Source: Sordariomycetes sp. S80-01Y (lineage: Eukaryota > Ascomycota > Sordariomycetes). Taken from it: a stretch of DNA of 64,000 bases. This document shows positions 1-11,861 of this stretch, piece by piece; position 1 is the stretch's first letter; each line of letters opens with the position of its first letter. The stretch is taken from positions 2,604,001-2,668,000 of the forward strand of contig JAXQJY010000030.1 of NCBI GenBank assembly GCA_037042185.1, given 5' to 3'. Both the position numbers and the translations under genes were made by a program. The notes beneath the pieces were generated by a model, which saw nothing but the letters and a program-made list of their open reading frames with translations, did not search any database and had not been told where the DNA came from.

Positions 1-2
1 TG

Positions 3-1696
3 AGGAATCTGGTACCGAGTCCCATCCGCTTTGACATGTCGAGCGGCCGGGTGCGGTACTTCGGACCGACCACCAATATGAACGTCCTCACCACGAGCAG
101 CGAAAGCGAGTCGCTCGAGCGGAGGGAGAATCACTGGCCGATATGCCTCGTCATCAAGGACCTCACCATGGAGACCCACGACTATCTGATGGACCTGTAC
201 TGGACCTGCCACAACTCCGTCTTACACTTGGTGCATTCAGATGCCTTCTACCATGACCTGGAAAGGGGAGGCACGCAGTTCTACTCGGTATTCCTGCATC
301 TAGCGATACTCGCAACTGGCTTCAAGTACGCCGACAAGTCGCGAAAAGACGTCCAGCGACTGGCCCCGTCAGGCACCAGCTGTTCGACAATCCACGAAAA
401 GGCCCGAGCCTACGCCAAGATGGAGCACGACGGACCGGGCGGAATCCCATCTGTTCAAGCTTTGGGTCTGCTGGCAGATCTGGAGTTCAACAACGGCCGC
501 GACGACAGCGGGTGGTTGTTCGCCGGTATGTCGCTTCGCCTGGTCTTCGACGTTGGTCTGCACGTCGACCCCAGCCCCCTTCACCTGTCGGAGCGAGAAA
601 CACAGATCCGGCATATGGTGCTCTGGGCCTGCCTCGTAAGGGACATGCACTGGTCTCTTTACCTCGGGCGGCCGACGACCCTCAAGCTGGAAGACATCGC
701 CCCGGCCTGCCTCTCCAAGGACTTCACCAAGTTGATGGGGACGAGCCCCCGGGGCCATGAGAAGCTGCTCATCACGAGGATATACGAGCAGCTCCTCAAG
801 CTCATGGGGAAGGCAGTTCCGATCTGCGACAGGAGGACCATCTCCAAGGTGCCCAGGACCACGGAGGCGTATCTGAAGATGGCAGGTCTGGATGAGGAGT
901 TGAATGGGTGGCTGAATGATCTTCCCGAGGAGCTCAGGTGGCCGCCACAAAAGGAGATGCCCAGCTCCTATTACTTGCTTCAGTGAGTTTCAGCATCAGG
1001 CGAACTCCTGACCCCCAGACTGATGAGTTTAGTACGCAGTACCACGCAGCCCTTATCCTGCTGCATCGACCCTTCGTCCACTACGAGCCCTCGGAAACAC
1101 CGACAGCGCACCCCGACAAAGCGCAACATTTAACAACCCTCTCCCGGACGATCTGCTTCGACAACGCCACACGCATTGTCGAAATCTTTGAGCGATATCG
1201 CTCCGACAACCTCGATCTGTCCCAGGTCTACGGCACGGCCCTGGCGCACGCCGGATCCGCGGCAACAGCACTCATGGGCGAAGCGATACTGCAAACCGAC
1301 AAGTCGAAGCTCGAAGCCGTCGTCAAAAGCCTGAAAAGCCTGTCCGAGAGCATCAGCCTGATGTCGATGACGTACCCTCCCGCGCAGTTCATGGCGAGCA
1401 TAGTGGAGGGCTACATCAGCAGCGTCTCCTCGCAGGGCGAGACGCGGCCACCGCTGCCCCAGGCTGAGGCTACGGGAACTCTCACGCCGACGCTCAGAGA
1501 CGCAAAGCAAGGCTCTGGGAGTACGAATCCATACTCGTTCACGCCGACCGAGGCGGCCTCGCAGTCGATGCAAGGGCTGCCCTTCCTGCCGAGCTCATTC
1601 CTGGAGGGGCTGAGCACGCAGGACATGATCATGAGCGAGCAGATGGGGTACTCAGACTACGGGTTTAGCTGGGACGGTGACCCCAGGCCTCAGTAG
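3..1696 (+). CDS. Fungal-specific transcription factor domain protein (5' end outside window)
   Basis: The open frame runs in from the left edge, so the start and any N-terminal Zn2Cys6 DNA-binding domain are missing. What is seen is a Fungal_trans-type regulatory domain. It opens with the typical stretch GRVRYFGPTT, and DVGLHVDP and LYLGRP follow in the middle. The exons are 3..982 and 1033..1696, joined across a 50-bp GT-AG intron (donor gtgagt). Joining them restores the family-typical HTQYHAALILLHRP. The tail after about residue 450 is polar and probably disordered. Proteins of this layout (nit-4 and xylanolytic-activator-like) are nuclear regulators of catabolic or secondary-metabolism genes. 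The target here cannot be told. The gene is convergent with the DUF3176 gene. The family call is firm; the specific role is unknown. Confidence 0.85.
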
Positions 1697-2655
1697 GGGC
1701 TGCGAAGGTTGCGGGGATGCGTTATAACCATCTGCATACATGTTTGCGGAACACTTTTGCCATGTGCCCAGTATTTCAATGGATTGAAATGCCGCAGTTG
1801 CGTACTTGAGATGATTTACCTCAATGAGATGGTCTTCGGGCATCCCCATGTGTCGCCCGGTGCGAGGGTGTGCAGCTCGGGACTTGACAGCCGACCCAGC
1901 TTACACCGGAATTGCACACCCGGCCATCTCGCAGAAGTCAACATCCACCAAGACTTCTGGTCACCACCCACGTCTGCAAAGGGAAATGTGAGGGCGAGAA
2001 GAACTCGAGACGAGAAGGTCCTTGAGATGTAAATAAGGGGAAAAAATCGTAGGTGGTTGTCTTCATTTGACGTCCACTGCAGCCACATTTTCCTGTTCTT
2101 TTGGCAATTTTAGCCATGATATCTGCGACACCACCTATTCGAACCCGAGGACTGGGCAAATGAGGCTTAGGCAGCGAATACAAGTAACGTTTACGCTTGA
2201 TCGCTTTTCATCAAAAGTCAACCAAAAAAGGTTGATCCTCGCCAGACATTGAACCACCAAAGGCGCTCGCATGGGACTTTGCTACGTTCAATGAACACTA
2301 CGAGGCATCGAAGGGAGATGACAAAGACGAGAATAACTACTGGACTTTAGACTTCAAGCTTTGTTGTCATGTCAAGAATGTCATGAGGGACGATGGCATG
2401 TCCCTGTCGTGTATGGGGTGGGCTACATAGTACGCAGGAGGCGGCTCGGCTCATGTGTTGAGTGATTGGTCTAGAACGTAGGATAGTTGCCACATCGGGC
2501 GATTCTGTAAACAATAGGTGGGAAGAAGACAGCGACGATGATTCATCAATAACATGATGCGTTGTGGGTGATTCTAACTTCCGGCACCATCTGCCGTGGG
2601 AGCATGGGCCACGTCTCCAACATCCTCGAGGTTTGTGATTTAACACACCCCGAGG
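1697..2655. other. Intergenic region between convergent genes, no gene seen
   Basis: This 959-bp stretch lies between the stop codons of the regulator and the DUF3176 gene, so it should hold two 3' UTRs. I see only short unrelated open frames, no tRNA-like B box and no repeat. Confidence 0.5.
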
Positions 2656-4772
2656 TTATTCTTGAGACTCTACAGATTGAGCCTCTTGCGTGAGCATGCT
2701 CGTTTTATCGGCTGGCGCCTCGCTATCCTTGCTTGTCTTTCCTCTCGGGAACATGACAGACGCTGCCCTTGCTTTCTGTTCCAACTCACTCCGCTTCTCG
2801 TCGCCGTCAAAGATCCTTTCCATGCCGCATGCTTGGGCAAAGATAGCCAGCTCGCTTGTTTTCCACGCAGGCACGCAGGCTTTTGCACTGAATCGGATGG
2901 TCAGTGTCAAGAAAACAAGACCGCCAAGGGTGGACAAGAAGTGTAGTGTAATCCAAGGCCAGACAATCAAGTAGACTGGGACCGGCTGGATGACCTTTCC
3001 CAATGCTGCCTTTGGGCCCAAATGCGCATTTGGATCATTGGTATAATTGTTCGTGCTCAACCATACCGGATCAGCGTCGTTGCGCATAGCCGTAGTCATG
3101 GACTCGGATATCTTCCTGAACATCGAGTCGAGATCCTCTATCTTCCGCAAAGTTTTAGCAAAATCGGGCTTATGCCCACTTATGCCGCCATGGAAATATC
3201 CGTTGGGAGGTCCAAACGATGCGCCTTGATTTTCCTCGGTGCAATTGTCGCTCCTATCAATGCATGCTGTTAAATGTTTCTTCATCAGGATGTTGTTACT
3301 CCACACAGACGTAGAGTCTATAGCAAAGCCGCTCTGATATGTCGGCGGTAATCCCAGTTCGAGAGGAGTTCGGGGAAAGGCGGAGAGTATGGGGTCGTAG
3401 GGGAGGTAGTCCTGAGTCCACTCAGGGAGATCAGGAGGATCTGCCATCTGAGAAAAAGCAGGGTAGTTCAACCTCCAAGAGTTCGGGTCCCGTTTGTACT
3501 CGTCGACTTCTCTGTAAGTTTCGCTCAACTCTCCGTCTTTAATGACCGCCGTGAACTCCTTGATGCAGTAGTGGAGCTCACACTCATAGGCTGACACCCG
3601 TGGGCCGGGCCAAGGTCCGTATCGGAGGTCGCCAACCGTGTGATCAACCATTATGAAGCTCTGGTCCCAGAGCAGCGTATCGATTGCCTGCATGGCGACG
3701 GTTTTGTTGCGATCGCCGGTCCCAAACATGGTCATCAGCATCTTGTCTGCCACCCAGATGTCTGGATCTCCGTCATCGTCCGCGTTGTTTAGGTAGAGTC
3801 CGTTGGGTAGGTAATACTCGGTGGTGTTGAAGAGCTTCTTGCTCTGCGCCGCATCCAGATCCTCATCAACCTGGAAGATCAGAAGCGGCCCCTCTTTGGC
3901 ACGTTTTTTCAGAGAAGATGTTATGTCATCACAACGGCTACACACCGACAAAGACTCGTACGGTTCGAATTCGCAGCTGCCTGATGTGCAGTTGAAGCCG
4001 GGTTGCTGGGAAATGCCGGAACCAGGTCCAGCGAAGGCGGTCAAAACAGATAATTCCATCGCATAGTCCGGAATTATATGCGCCTGAGTATTTCCGAATA
4101 ATTTGTCTCCCTCCACTACATCCGACGGCGATCATAAGCGGCCTAGAAATATTACGGCTTGCATTCGGAGGAGCTTACGTACCTGTTACTCCGTCCATGG
4201 AGGCGGCATTCATTCCGCGACTATATCCGGAAGCTGTCTGGATCGACGCTCGCAATGAATCGTCTTGCTCGAACGACCTCAACTCTTCTTTGATTTGAAC
4301 GAGTTGCTGTGCAAAGGGATCTAGAGCGATCGTCAAGACCGTGACAAAGGCGCCGGCCCGCACAGTCCACCTGCATAGCAATTAACAGATGATCGTTTGC
4401 AAGTACCCCACGAAAGTCACACCCTCCAACTATATGAGAGTCCAAAAGAACCTTGACGCTGCCCAGCGGACCGCGGCTAGCTTCAGCAAGATGCTGAAAG
4501 TCAAGCAGACGACGGTTGCTTTCTGAAAACAAAAGCCAGTTCCACTGGCTGATCGCGCTAGCGAGCATAGCGACCAGTGACACACGGCTCGCTGTCGAGA
4601 GCATTGAAATGATGGCGTTGAGCGTGACGACCGGGCCGTCAAAGGCGGATTCTGAGTCGAACATATACAGAACTATGCACATGGCGACGAGCATCCAGAC
4701 GGCGACGACCGCACAAAATATCTCAAAACGCCATTGCGTCAATGCCGAATTGGCTGGGAGATCGAGCCTCAT
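2656..4772 (-). CDS. DUF3176 family integral membrane protein
   Basis: This is a three-exon gene on the minus strand: 4772..4423, 4370..4183 and 4115..2656, encoding 665 residues. Intron 1 (52 bp) and intron 2 (67 bp) were placed by phase, because each removes in-frame stops. The protein starts almost at the first membrane span (WRFEIFCAVVAVWML). A second span follows (LNAIISMLSTASRVSL), then a third beginning at the exon 1/2 join (AFVTVLTIALDPFAQQ, a DUF3176 hallmark). A long extracytoplasmic region with many cysteines comes next, with a last span near residue 590 (VWPWITLHFLSTLGGLVF). The family is widespread in Pezizomycotina and its function is unknown. The start is the first in-frame ATG after a stop, but an upstream coding exon is possible because relatives usually have a longer cytosolic N-terminus. 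Confidence 0.85.
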
Positions 4773-5366
4773 GATAACATGGGTCAGGGGCCGAGTTAAT
4801 GGGCTGTCAAGTGCGTAAACCCAGGCCGAGCGGCAAATGCTGCTGGCTGTTTATCTGACCATTACTGGATCCCAGCGAGTCTAGTACAACCAAACTGCCT
4901 TGCCGCACTCGAGGGGATCCAGGTGAACAATTGCGAGAGTTCACGCCTGACTATTGGGCAGGTCTTTGGTATTTACTGATGCTGCGCCGCAGCGAGGAAG
5001 TTGAAGAGAAAGGGGCCTGGAGCTGAGGAAAGCTGGATGAGTCAGCCAGAATAACGGCGCTGTGGCTGTCCCCCACCATAACTTTGACATTCGCGCCCGT
5101 AAACCGGGACTGATGATGGCTTCAACTTGCACCAGATCAAATACGCGACTTCTTTCATCTATGAAGGCCGCTACGCTCATGGACGCGCCCGAATTCGTCT
5201 CTGACAATTCCCACCCATCGAGGACACTAGCGCCGGTGGAATGAAGCTGCTTCTACGCGTCGACGATCCCGGTTCTTAGCCTCCGTCCGCATCAGGCGCA
5301 CCCTCGTGCTGTTCTCCAACCGCCACGCGCATCAAACGAGGAAAACTCTCCAGGCAGCAGCTCACC
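4773..5366. other. Shared 5' region of divergent genes
   Basis: This 594-bp stretch separates the DUF3176 gene (minus) from the CENP-L-like gene (plus), so it should hold both promoters. I see no TATA box close to either start and no convincing open frame. Confidence 0.45.
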
Positions 5367-6590
5367 ATGCCCCGAACCTCGCGGCCGTCAAACACGTCCA
5401 CCTTTGTGACCCAGAGCACCGAGAGCGCAGACGCCGGCCCGGTTGCAGCACCGCCCTTCTTCAACACAAGCTGGTCGACCCACCGCATATCGCCTCTATA
5501 CGTCGGCCCGGATCCGCTCGAAGAAGGACGCCTCGAAGTTCTCGGTCGACGGCTACGCGAATTGCTCGTCGGCGATGTCATTCGTGGAATACAGATCGGC
5601 CTCGAGGCCGCCGAGACATCGAGCGGACAGGTTGGGCCGTTGAAGCTGGTCAAGCTGCGATGGTTCCAAGCCAAGGACGTTCTGGGGGAAGAGACGGATG
5701 ATGCGTGGTCCGAGGTGCCAGAAAGCGAGAGTAGGGGGCTTTGGATCGAGATTCGACACGAGAACGCAAGCTACGTCGGGATTCTTCTCCCTGGTGCCGG
5801 TCAATTTCCAGGTGCTGCATCGTGGCAGATGCAGCCCGGGCAGGAGAGGCTGTCCGCAGACCCAAAGCAAGATCAGTTTCTACGTCTGCCGCTTCTACTC
5901 TTGAAGATGCCAGCGCCCCTCAAAAGCGTACTCAGCAAGTGGCTCGAATCGACCTTCGACTGTCGCGTCAGCAAGCTCGCTCTCGGGACGAGGACACTGG
6001 TCAACGTGTGGGAGGACTGGATCAGCATCATGGGACTGTCGTCGAAGGGCAACGACTTTGTCATCAGCCTGGCCTTCAATGCTCCGCTACCTGACCCGAG
6101 ACCGGTGGAAAAGGACCCGGATGCCATGGATGAGGACACTAACGAAGAGTCACTGCAAGCCGGCCTGCGCTCCGTCGACATCACGATCCAGGCCCAAGAT
6201 CTGCGACGCTTCGTCCGCGCGGGGAAAAGCCTTGCCAACCCTCTCAAGAAAACGGGTGCATCCTGGGAAAAAGACGTTCGCGAGAGGCGCCGCCTCGCCG
6301 GTGCCAATTCGGACCACGGCTGGGCCTGGCTCTCCTCCGACGACGCGGAAGAGCAGCCCTTCATCGACGCCCTGGCGCGATACCTCGATCACCACCTCGC
6401 GCTCAACCTGTTTCATCCCAGCGTGCACGTCGCGCAAGTCTCGTGCGGCGAGTTCGTGCTAGCCTCCAGTCGGCTGCGGATCAACAGGCAAGGCGACGGC
6501 GGCGACGATCTGTCCAAGGCTGCGTGGACGTTTGTCACGAGGCTTAGCCAACGCGTCGCAGGCGAGGCTCTGCCGACGATATTTACGTGA
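5367..6590 (+). CDS. CENP-L/Fta1-like kinetochore (Sim4 complex) subunit
   Basis: This is a single-exon gene of 407 residues with a good start context (caccATGcc). The N-terminal part has the arrangement I associate with the fungal Fta1/CENP-L family: PPFFNTSWSTHRISPLYVGP near residues 30-48, a GDVIRGIQIGL block near 90, an ENASYVGILLP block near 150, and MPAPLKSVLSKWLESTFDCRVS near 205. CENP-L is part of the inner kinetochore (CCAN) at centromeres, where with CENP-N it helps recognise CENP-A chromatin. The C-terminal third is less conserved and carries acidic low-complexity sequence (PDAMDEDTNEES). The call rests on remembered family motifs, so a profile search would be the proper test. No membrane segment or signal peptide is present, which fits a nuclear protein. 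Confidence 0.7.
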   Translation: MPRTSRPSNTSTFVTQSTESADAGPVAAPPFFNTSWSTHRISPLYVGPDPLEEGRLEVLGRRLRELLVGDVIRGIQIGLEAAETSSGQVGPLKLVKLRWFQAKDVLGEETDDAWSEVPESESRGLWIEIRHENASYVGILLPGAGQFPGAASWQMQPGQERLSADPKQDQFLRLPLLLLKMPAPLKSVLSKWLESTFDCRVSKLALGTRTLVNVWEDWISIMGLSSKGNDFVISLAFNAPLPDPRPVEKDPDAMDEDTNEESLQAGLRSVDITIQAQDLRRFVRAGKSLANPLKKTGASWEKDVRERRRLAGANSDHGWAWLSSDDAEEQPFIDALARYLDHHLALNLFHPSVHVAQVSCGEFVLASSRLRINRQGDGGDDLSKAAWTFVTRLSQRVAGEALPTIFT

Positions 6591-7082
6591 GGGCGGCGCG
6601 AGATCTGCGATGCGCCTATGATGCGCTCTTGCATCACTTTCTGTCTCGGCTGCCCAGAGCCTGAGCCTGATATCCGACAGTGCGACGACCTGTTGCTTTC
6701 TACGCGCCATGTCAGCGTGTGACGCGCCCCCCTCCCCCACATCCAAGATCCCAGTCCGGGAGCGCGACGCCAACCAGGTTTCTGCGACGGGCATTGCATC
6801 ATAACAGCAAAGACCCTGAAAATGCAAACAAACAACAGCCTCCGGGCGAGATCTCGATCTGTCGGTCTGCTCCTCGGAGCGATTGTGCCACCCTGGCGAC
6901 GACAGCTGTTTGCCAAGTAGCCAAGTTGGGACTACGAGGGCTGGTGGAGGGTTATGACGCAACAGCCTCGACGCTGGCAGCAGGATATAAGAAGCCAACC
7001 ATTTCTTGGGGGAAGCTCTTCTCTTTTTCCGAAGATACAACTACTCCTACCAATCCCTCAAAAGACACACAAATCAGCAAAA
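6591..7082 (+). promoter_or_regulatory. Promoter region of the Con-6-like gene with TATA box
   Basis: A TATA element (gatataag, about 6984-6991) lies roughly 95 bp before the ATG at 7083. Between them is a pyrimidine-rich stretch (ctactcctaccaatccctc), the usual fungal start-site setting. The region upstream holds a C-run near 6726-6738 and no gene. Confidence 0.55.
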
Positions 7083-7392
7083 ATGGCCTCCGCAGGAAAC
7101 AAGTCCGTCATCTCTGACGACATGCAAGAGCTCCGCCAGGGGCAGGAGGACATCTCCAACGCCATCTCCGGCCACAAGGCCAACCTCTCCAACCCCAGTA
7201 AGCTCCTCTCATGGTCTCCCATCCTCTTGACACCTCGGCGCTGACCCCTTCCCAGACACCAGCGAGGCCAGCAAGGAGAACAGCGCCAAGAAGATCGAGG
7301 AGCTCGGTGGCGAGGCCGGCCACTACGGCGGCGAGGACAAGCCTCACAGCAAGAGCGCCGCTGAGAAGCTCGAGGGCAGCCGTGCCGTCTAA
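7083..7392 (+). CDS. con-6: Con-6-type conidiation-specific small protein
   Basis: This two-exon gene (7083..7197 and 7256..7392) encodes 83 residues. The 58-bp intron (donor gtaagc, acceptor cccag) restores NPNTSEASKENSAKK, which matches the Con-6 repeat pattern (GxxANLxNPxxSEEAKxxA) of the Neurospora con-6 family. The protein is hydrophilic with no signal peptide or membrane span. Con-6 family proteins accumulate during conidiation and in dormant spores, and their molecular role is not settled. Only one clear repeat copy is present here. The C-terminus is rich in Gly, His and Lys. A TATA box about 95 bp upstream suggests a strongly regulated gene. The identification is fairly firm for the family, less so for one-to-one orthology with con-6. 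Confidence 0.75.
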
Positions 7393-8992
7393 GCTTGACG
7401 ACGGAATGATATATATGAAGAGACGATTATGTAGCTGCTGGCTGCGGCCCGATGACTATGGATACCCTGTACTCAAATAATAGCCTGGCTGTTCACACAC
7501 CATGATACTCCCTGCGCCTGTCTTTGAAGATATTTGTGATTCCAACTAGCCGTTTCTGTGTTTCAAAGAGGTTGCAGCAGTAGTTGCTTGCTTGCCCGCT
7601 TGTGGACAAGGTGCTCCAAGAAGCCGGTTGCATACCTGGACTTTGACGAGGCCACTACCAAATCAGCCTACGCTTGAAAACAAAGAGCAAAGTTATCAAC
7701 AGTATTTACCCATGATCTGATAACGAAGTCCCCAGCGATGCGATTACTGACTTCTGTGACATGCAATATGATCTCACTGGCACGAGGTTGGCTCCCATGA
7801 CCACGGGAGTCTCACATCAATCGGCTCCGAGTCCTCGGCCCCCAACGCAGATATCAACCACGAGACCAGAAGAACCAATAATGTAGCATACGTCGGTGCC
7901 TACGTAGCATGTTGACCATTATATTCTCCGCCATGTCTAAGTCTGCAGCCCATCATATGTGTTCCATTACAACTTGCCTATATCCAACATGGGGGCAGCT
8001 CGGTACGGCCCCGAGGCAACTTCAAAACATCCCCCCCAGATCAATCTCCGGCCCCTCAGGGAGGTTAGCGCTGTGGCCTCCCCGCCGCAGGTACCCCGAA
8101 CCCCCTCTGCTCCACGTGCGACGGCGGCCCATGTCGTGCAGAAGACAATCTTTCCCCCCGAGCTACTGATACTGCCAGCTTGACCGTCCCACGCTGCCAC
8201 TGTTTCCCACGGTGTCCCACGCGTTGAGCACGTCCATAGTTATGAAGCGGCTCTGCGGATGCTGCGCGTGAAAGTGTTTGCCTTCGCCTCTGGTCGAGGA
8301 CATCTGACCTGGTTCATCTCCGGCGGAAACGTTGTCGCGTGTGTGCGCATCGTGGAGCATCAATCCTGTTGCGACGGGAGCTGAACCTGGCCGCTCGTCT
8401 GAAGCCGAGATGCTGCCTCTTTCCAGCGAATGTGACCTGGGCTATCCTGCCAGAACAGTAACGATCCATACGACTAGTACTACTGAGCAATGCTTGAGCT
8501 GACCACAACAGTCTCTTGGGGCATATGGGAACAAAGCACAGCCCAAAAGGTTCAACGGCCACGCGCCGCCAGCTTAAAGGGACAGTTCCACAGAGCAAGG
8601 GTGGCCACCCTTAGCGTTGCGTCCCGTTCGGACCATGCGGCTGTAACTGGCATCATGGATCGCTTCCCGGGCCCCCGAGGGCAGTCTGATTGTTCGAGAT
8701 TCGCTCGGCTGCAGGACACGCACGTTAAAAGCCCCGCGGTCTTTGGTGTGTTCCTCCCGTACTCACGAGCTGTTGGTTGCGCACTGTCGCGCTGGGCGGC
8801 CGACTGGACTGGACCGATTCGTGACGCCAGCTGTGCCGAACCCAAAGGCCTCTGTGACCAAGTGCGCGTATCTTCGCTTCTGCCAACATTCCACCCTGAG
8901 CCGAAGGATTCGGATCTTGATTTCCTTTGCCCCCTCAATCTCGCGGGAAACGCACGCCGAAAACTTAAGACCCTATCGTGATCGCAGCTGGG
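7393..8992. other. Intergenic region, no gene seen
   Basis: This 1.6-kb stretch lies between two plus-strand genes. I find only short open frames, and the longest (minus strand, 8552-9238) is antisense to the following gene. There is no tRNA, tandem repeat or recognisable transposon fragment. The last few hundred bases should carry the promoter of the gene at 8993. Confidence 0.4.
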
Positions 8993-9730
8993 ATGAAGGT
9001 CATAGTAGCCGGCGCAACGGGCGAGGCCGGACGCGGCATCGTCCAAGCCTGTCTGGACGATGATCGCATCACGAAGCTCATCGTGCTCACGCGACGCAGC
9101 GTAGACTCGCAGGTTGAGAAGGACTCCCGAGTCGAGGTCATATACCACAAGGACTTTTCGACTTACCCCAAGGAGTTGATGCAGCAGCTCCAGGGCGCCG
9201 AGGCGTGTCTTTGGTGAGTGTAGCAGCCATTCACCCATGCGATGAGATCGATGCTAACCTGACCAAGGGCGGTCGGAGGCAGAGTCGACCAGTTCGGCGG
9301 CGACAAGGCCATGGCGCGCAAGGTAGGCGTCGAGTACACAGCAGCCGCCGCAGAGGCCATGCGCGACCACCTCGCGCCGCACGTGCCCGCCGGGTCCAAG
9401 TTCCGCTTCGTCTTCTGCAGCGGCATGCTGGCCGAGTGGGACCAGGACCGGCCGCTGTGGTTCCTCAACGACACGCGCAAGATCAAGGGCGCCGTCGAGA
9501 AGAGGCTGTGCGACCTGCAGGACGAGCAGCAGGAGGAGAGCGGCCGCTTCGAGACGTGGATTGCGCGCCCCAGCTACCTGCTCAGCCCCGAGGCGCCGTG
9601 GTGGAAGAAGATGACCAGCCCGCTCGTCTTTGGGATAGAGACGACGCAGCTCGGCAGGGCTATGGTCAAGATGGCCTTTGGGGGTGGCAAGGAGAGGATC
9701 ACGTTGACGTACGAGCTGCAGAAGATGTGA
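8993..9730 (+). CDS. NAD(P)-binding Rossmann-fold protein (atypical SDR/NmrA-like)
   Basis: The exons are 8993..9213 and 9268..9730, giving 227 residues. The 54-bp intron (donor gtgagt, branch gctaac, acceptor accaag) joins CLW to AVGGRVDQFGG in frame. The N-terminus has the dinucleotide-binding motif GATGEAG (residues 7-13) after a beta strand (MKVIVA). The segment TKLIVLTRRSVDS is the second strand-helix unit. The protein resembles the one encoded at 42711..43481 along its whole length, so the two are probably ancient paralogues. It is shorter, however, and the region that in SDR proteins holds the YxxxK catalytic pair is not evident. Substrate and pathway are unknown. The start is the ATG after a run of non-ATG frame; no signal peptide is present. 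Confidence 0.75.
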
Positions 9731-9962
9731 CGGACGGACTCTATGGAGAAATGATGGCATTTATTGGAATCTCGAGTCCTCCTAAGCCAAGACGATAGGC
9801 TGATCAGGAACAGTTCAAGTTTCCGACCTATGAAGGATAGGGCATGGTTATCCTTTACCCAAATTACAAACGACTCAATGCACAATTTGTCTCCAGCTGG
9901 CGGAACTTGCTTTGGCCCTTCATCTTCTTGAGTTGATCATGACTGGCGGTACATTCACCAGC

Positions 9963-11069
9963 TCATCCATATTGAGAAGACCATGTACGTCCTTTCCAAT
10001 CAACATCTTTCTTATAAGCAGCACGTCGTTGCTCCTCTGACGTAAGAGATCGACGGCGGGGGCCTCTGGGCTTTCTCAAGGGGCGAGTACGAGAGCTAGA
10101 AGTCGCCGTGACATTTGATCCCTTACTACCGAGATTACCTGGCTTTTTGGCAACGCTCCGACGGATGGAACTCTGAGGTAATTTAGCATTGTCCCCGGGC
10201 AAGGCGTAGGCTGCCGCCCACATTTCATCGTCCTCGTGGTTGTGGTAAGGCGTGATTGGCCTTGAGTGCAGACGTCTTGAAGTGAGCCGAGTAGAGACTC
10301 TTCCCAGTTGATGTGCGGATTGTGTGGGTTCAGGGAGATGGGGCAGCTTCTGGAGCGGTATTCCCTTTTCTCCGACCTTGACGACAGAGGCTCGGCCAGG
10401 GTTGTGTGATATTGGAAGAGGACTGTCCGCCTCATCTGCCCAGGGGTTCGGAACGGGCGTGTAGCACTGAGGGTAGGGAACGAAGGGAGATCGCATCGTT
10501 GCTCGCTGAGCTTCATCACTTGAAGCTTGGCCGATGTGTGGCATGATCTCACCGCCAGGAGAAGGCTCTTCATAAGTAGCTTCGTGCGGCAAGCCAGCGC
10601 TCTCCACTAGCGATTGGAGTTGGGATGCAGCTTCAACAGCATCGCTCTCTTCATCGGGAGGGTGTCGAGGACCAGTATCGACCAAAGTCGGCGAAGATTG
10701 CTGACTAGTTTCAACATGAATAGATGAAGATGCCTGGAACACCCCAGGACAACCAGCATACGGGTTGAAATGGTACTGTGACTGTAAGCTCCAGACCTCT
10801 GAAGGAGGAGACTGGACCCCAATATTGACCAGGACGCTGCTTTCGAGGTCTGAGTAGTAGCTGAAGCGGCGAACGGCCCTCTTGACACACCTGGGCTTCT
10901 GCCTTGGACACACCCGAATGCCACAGACGAGACCATCATGCTTGTGTGCCCAGATGAACAGGAGAATCAGGACGGCCACAGCAGCCAGGATGCAGCCGAA
11001 TGTGAGCCCCCAGACCATGTTCATCCTTTTGGCGCACTCGGAGGGAGTGCAGACTGTGGCAGGGGCCAT
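9963..11069 (-). CDS. Unrecognised single-pass membrane protein
   Basis: This is a single exon of 368 residues read from the ATG at 11069; the frame stays open upstream but without an ATG. Near the N-terminus (about residues 17-40) is one membrane span (LTFGCILAAVAVLILLFIWA), followed by a basic, Cys-containing juxtamembrane region (CPRQKPRCVKRAVRR). The rest is a long hydrophilic, proline- and serine-rich tail with a very basic C-terminus (RKPRGPRRRS). No enzyme motif is visible. The topology would be a short outside N-terminus and a cytosolic tail, or the reverse. It lies in a stretch of three genes with no recognised family (9.9-13.7 kb), which suggests lineage-specific content. Confidence 0.6.
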   Translation of the reverse strand: MAPATVCTPSECAKRMNMVWGLTFGCILAAVAVLILLFIWAHKHDGLVCGIRVCPRQKPRCVKRAVRRFSYYSDLESSVLVNIGVQSPPSEVWSLQSQYHFNPYAGCPGVFQASSSIHVETSQQSSPTLVDTGPRHPPDEESDAVEAASQLQSLVESAGLPHEATYEEPSPGGEIMPHIGQASSDEAQRATMRSPFVPYPQCYTPVPNPWADEADSPLPISHNPGRASVVKVGEKGIPLQKLPHLPEPTQSAHQLGRVSTRLTSRRLHSRPITPYHNHEDDEMWAAAYALPGDNAKLPQSSIRRSVAKKPGNLGSKGSNVTATSSSRTRPLRKPRGPRRRSLTSEEQRRAAYKKDVDWKGRTWSSQYG

Positions 11070-11861
11070 GCTTCTGATTACGGTCGGCTGGCTAAGGTTG
11101 TGTTGCCTGTTTGATGTCGCTGTTGAGTATGAAATTGGGCCGCACTCCTTGTCAGGATAGAATCCTAGCTTGCAGCCGGGGATGAGGGAATGGAGAAGGA
11201 TGGGCAGTGGGATGTATCGAGAAGTAATTCCACGGGAACTCAAAACTCGTTAAATGATATATTAGCCTTGGAGAGTATGCTGTGGTCTGCCATACCCGTA
11301 ATTATAGCCCTTCTGGCCAGTGATCGGGGTGCCCTGATGGAGGAAAACATCGTATATAGACTCGCAAATACTAAGTGTGTCTTCATGATTGACTCACAGG
11401 AACCCCGATTGAACCCAGTAGCACGTGTGGTAAGAGTCTAATAGCTTGACTTCCCGTGCAATGCTGGATGGAAATCCAGAGAGCTGCTCTCGAAGATAAC
11501 TCTACGATAGACTCTTGCGTCCCAGGAGTATCTCTAAGCAGACTTAATGCTATCAACAGGAAAGACCTGGGTGAAGCCGAGAATGAGCTCCTGATTCGGT
11601 GGATAGGGCGTATTGCTGCACTGACTGCGAGAGAATGTTCGCTAATATAGTTCTTCGGCCTGATAAGGTTTTCGAGACGGGAAACCCCCATTTTGAAGTA
11701 TACTGGAAAATTGCAGAGATCAAACTTAAGGTCCGATCGTTCTCTATTCACGAAGATGTGAAGCCAGTTTCACACACCCGTCATCGCAGGTTTCCGCGCT
11801 CTTGAAACCAACGAAACCATCGATCTTCGTACAGATCAGCGAATATCCTATTCTTTCCATA
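11070..11861. other. Shared 5' region of divergent unrecognised genes
   Basis: This 792-bp stretch lies between the membrane-protein gene on the minus strand and the plus-strand gene at 11862. It is more AT-rich to the eye than its surroundings and contains only short frames. I see nothing else recognisable. Confidence 0.4.

Noticed and set aside
8552-9238. Minus-strand frame of 228 codons
   Set aside because: It is antisense to the NAD(P)-binding gene over much of its length, and the Rossmann motif is on the other strand.
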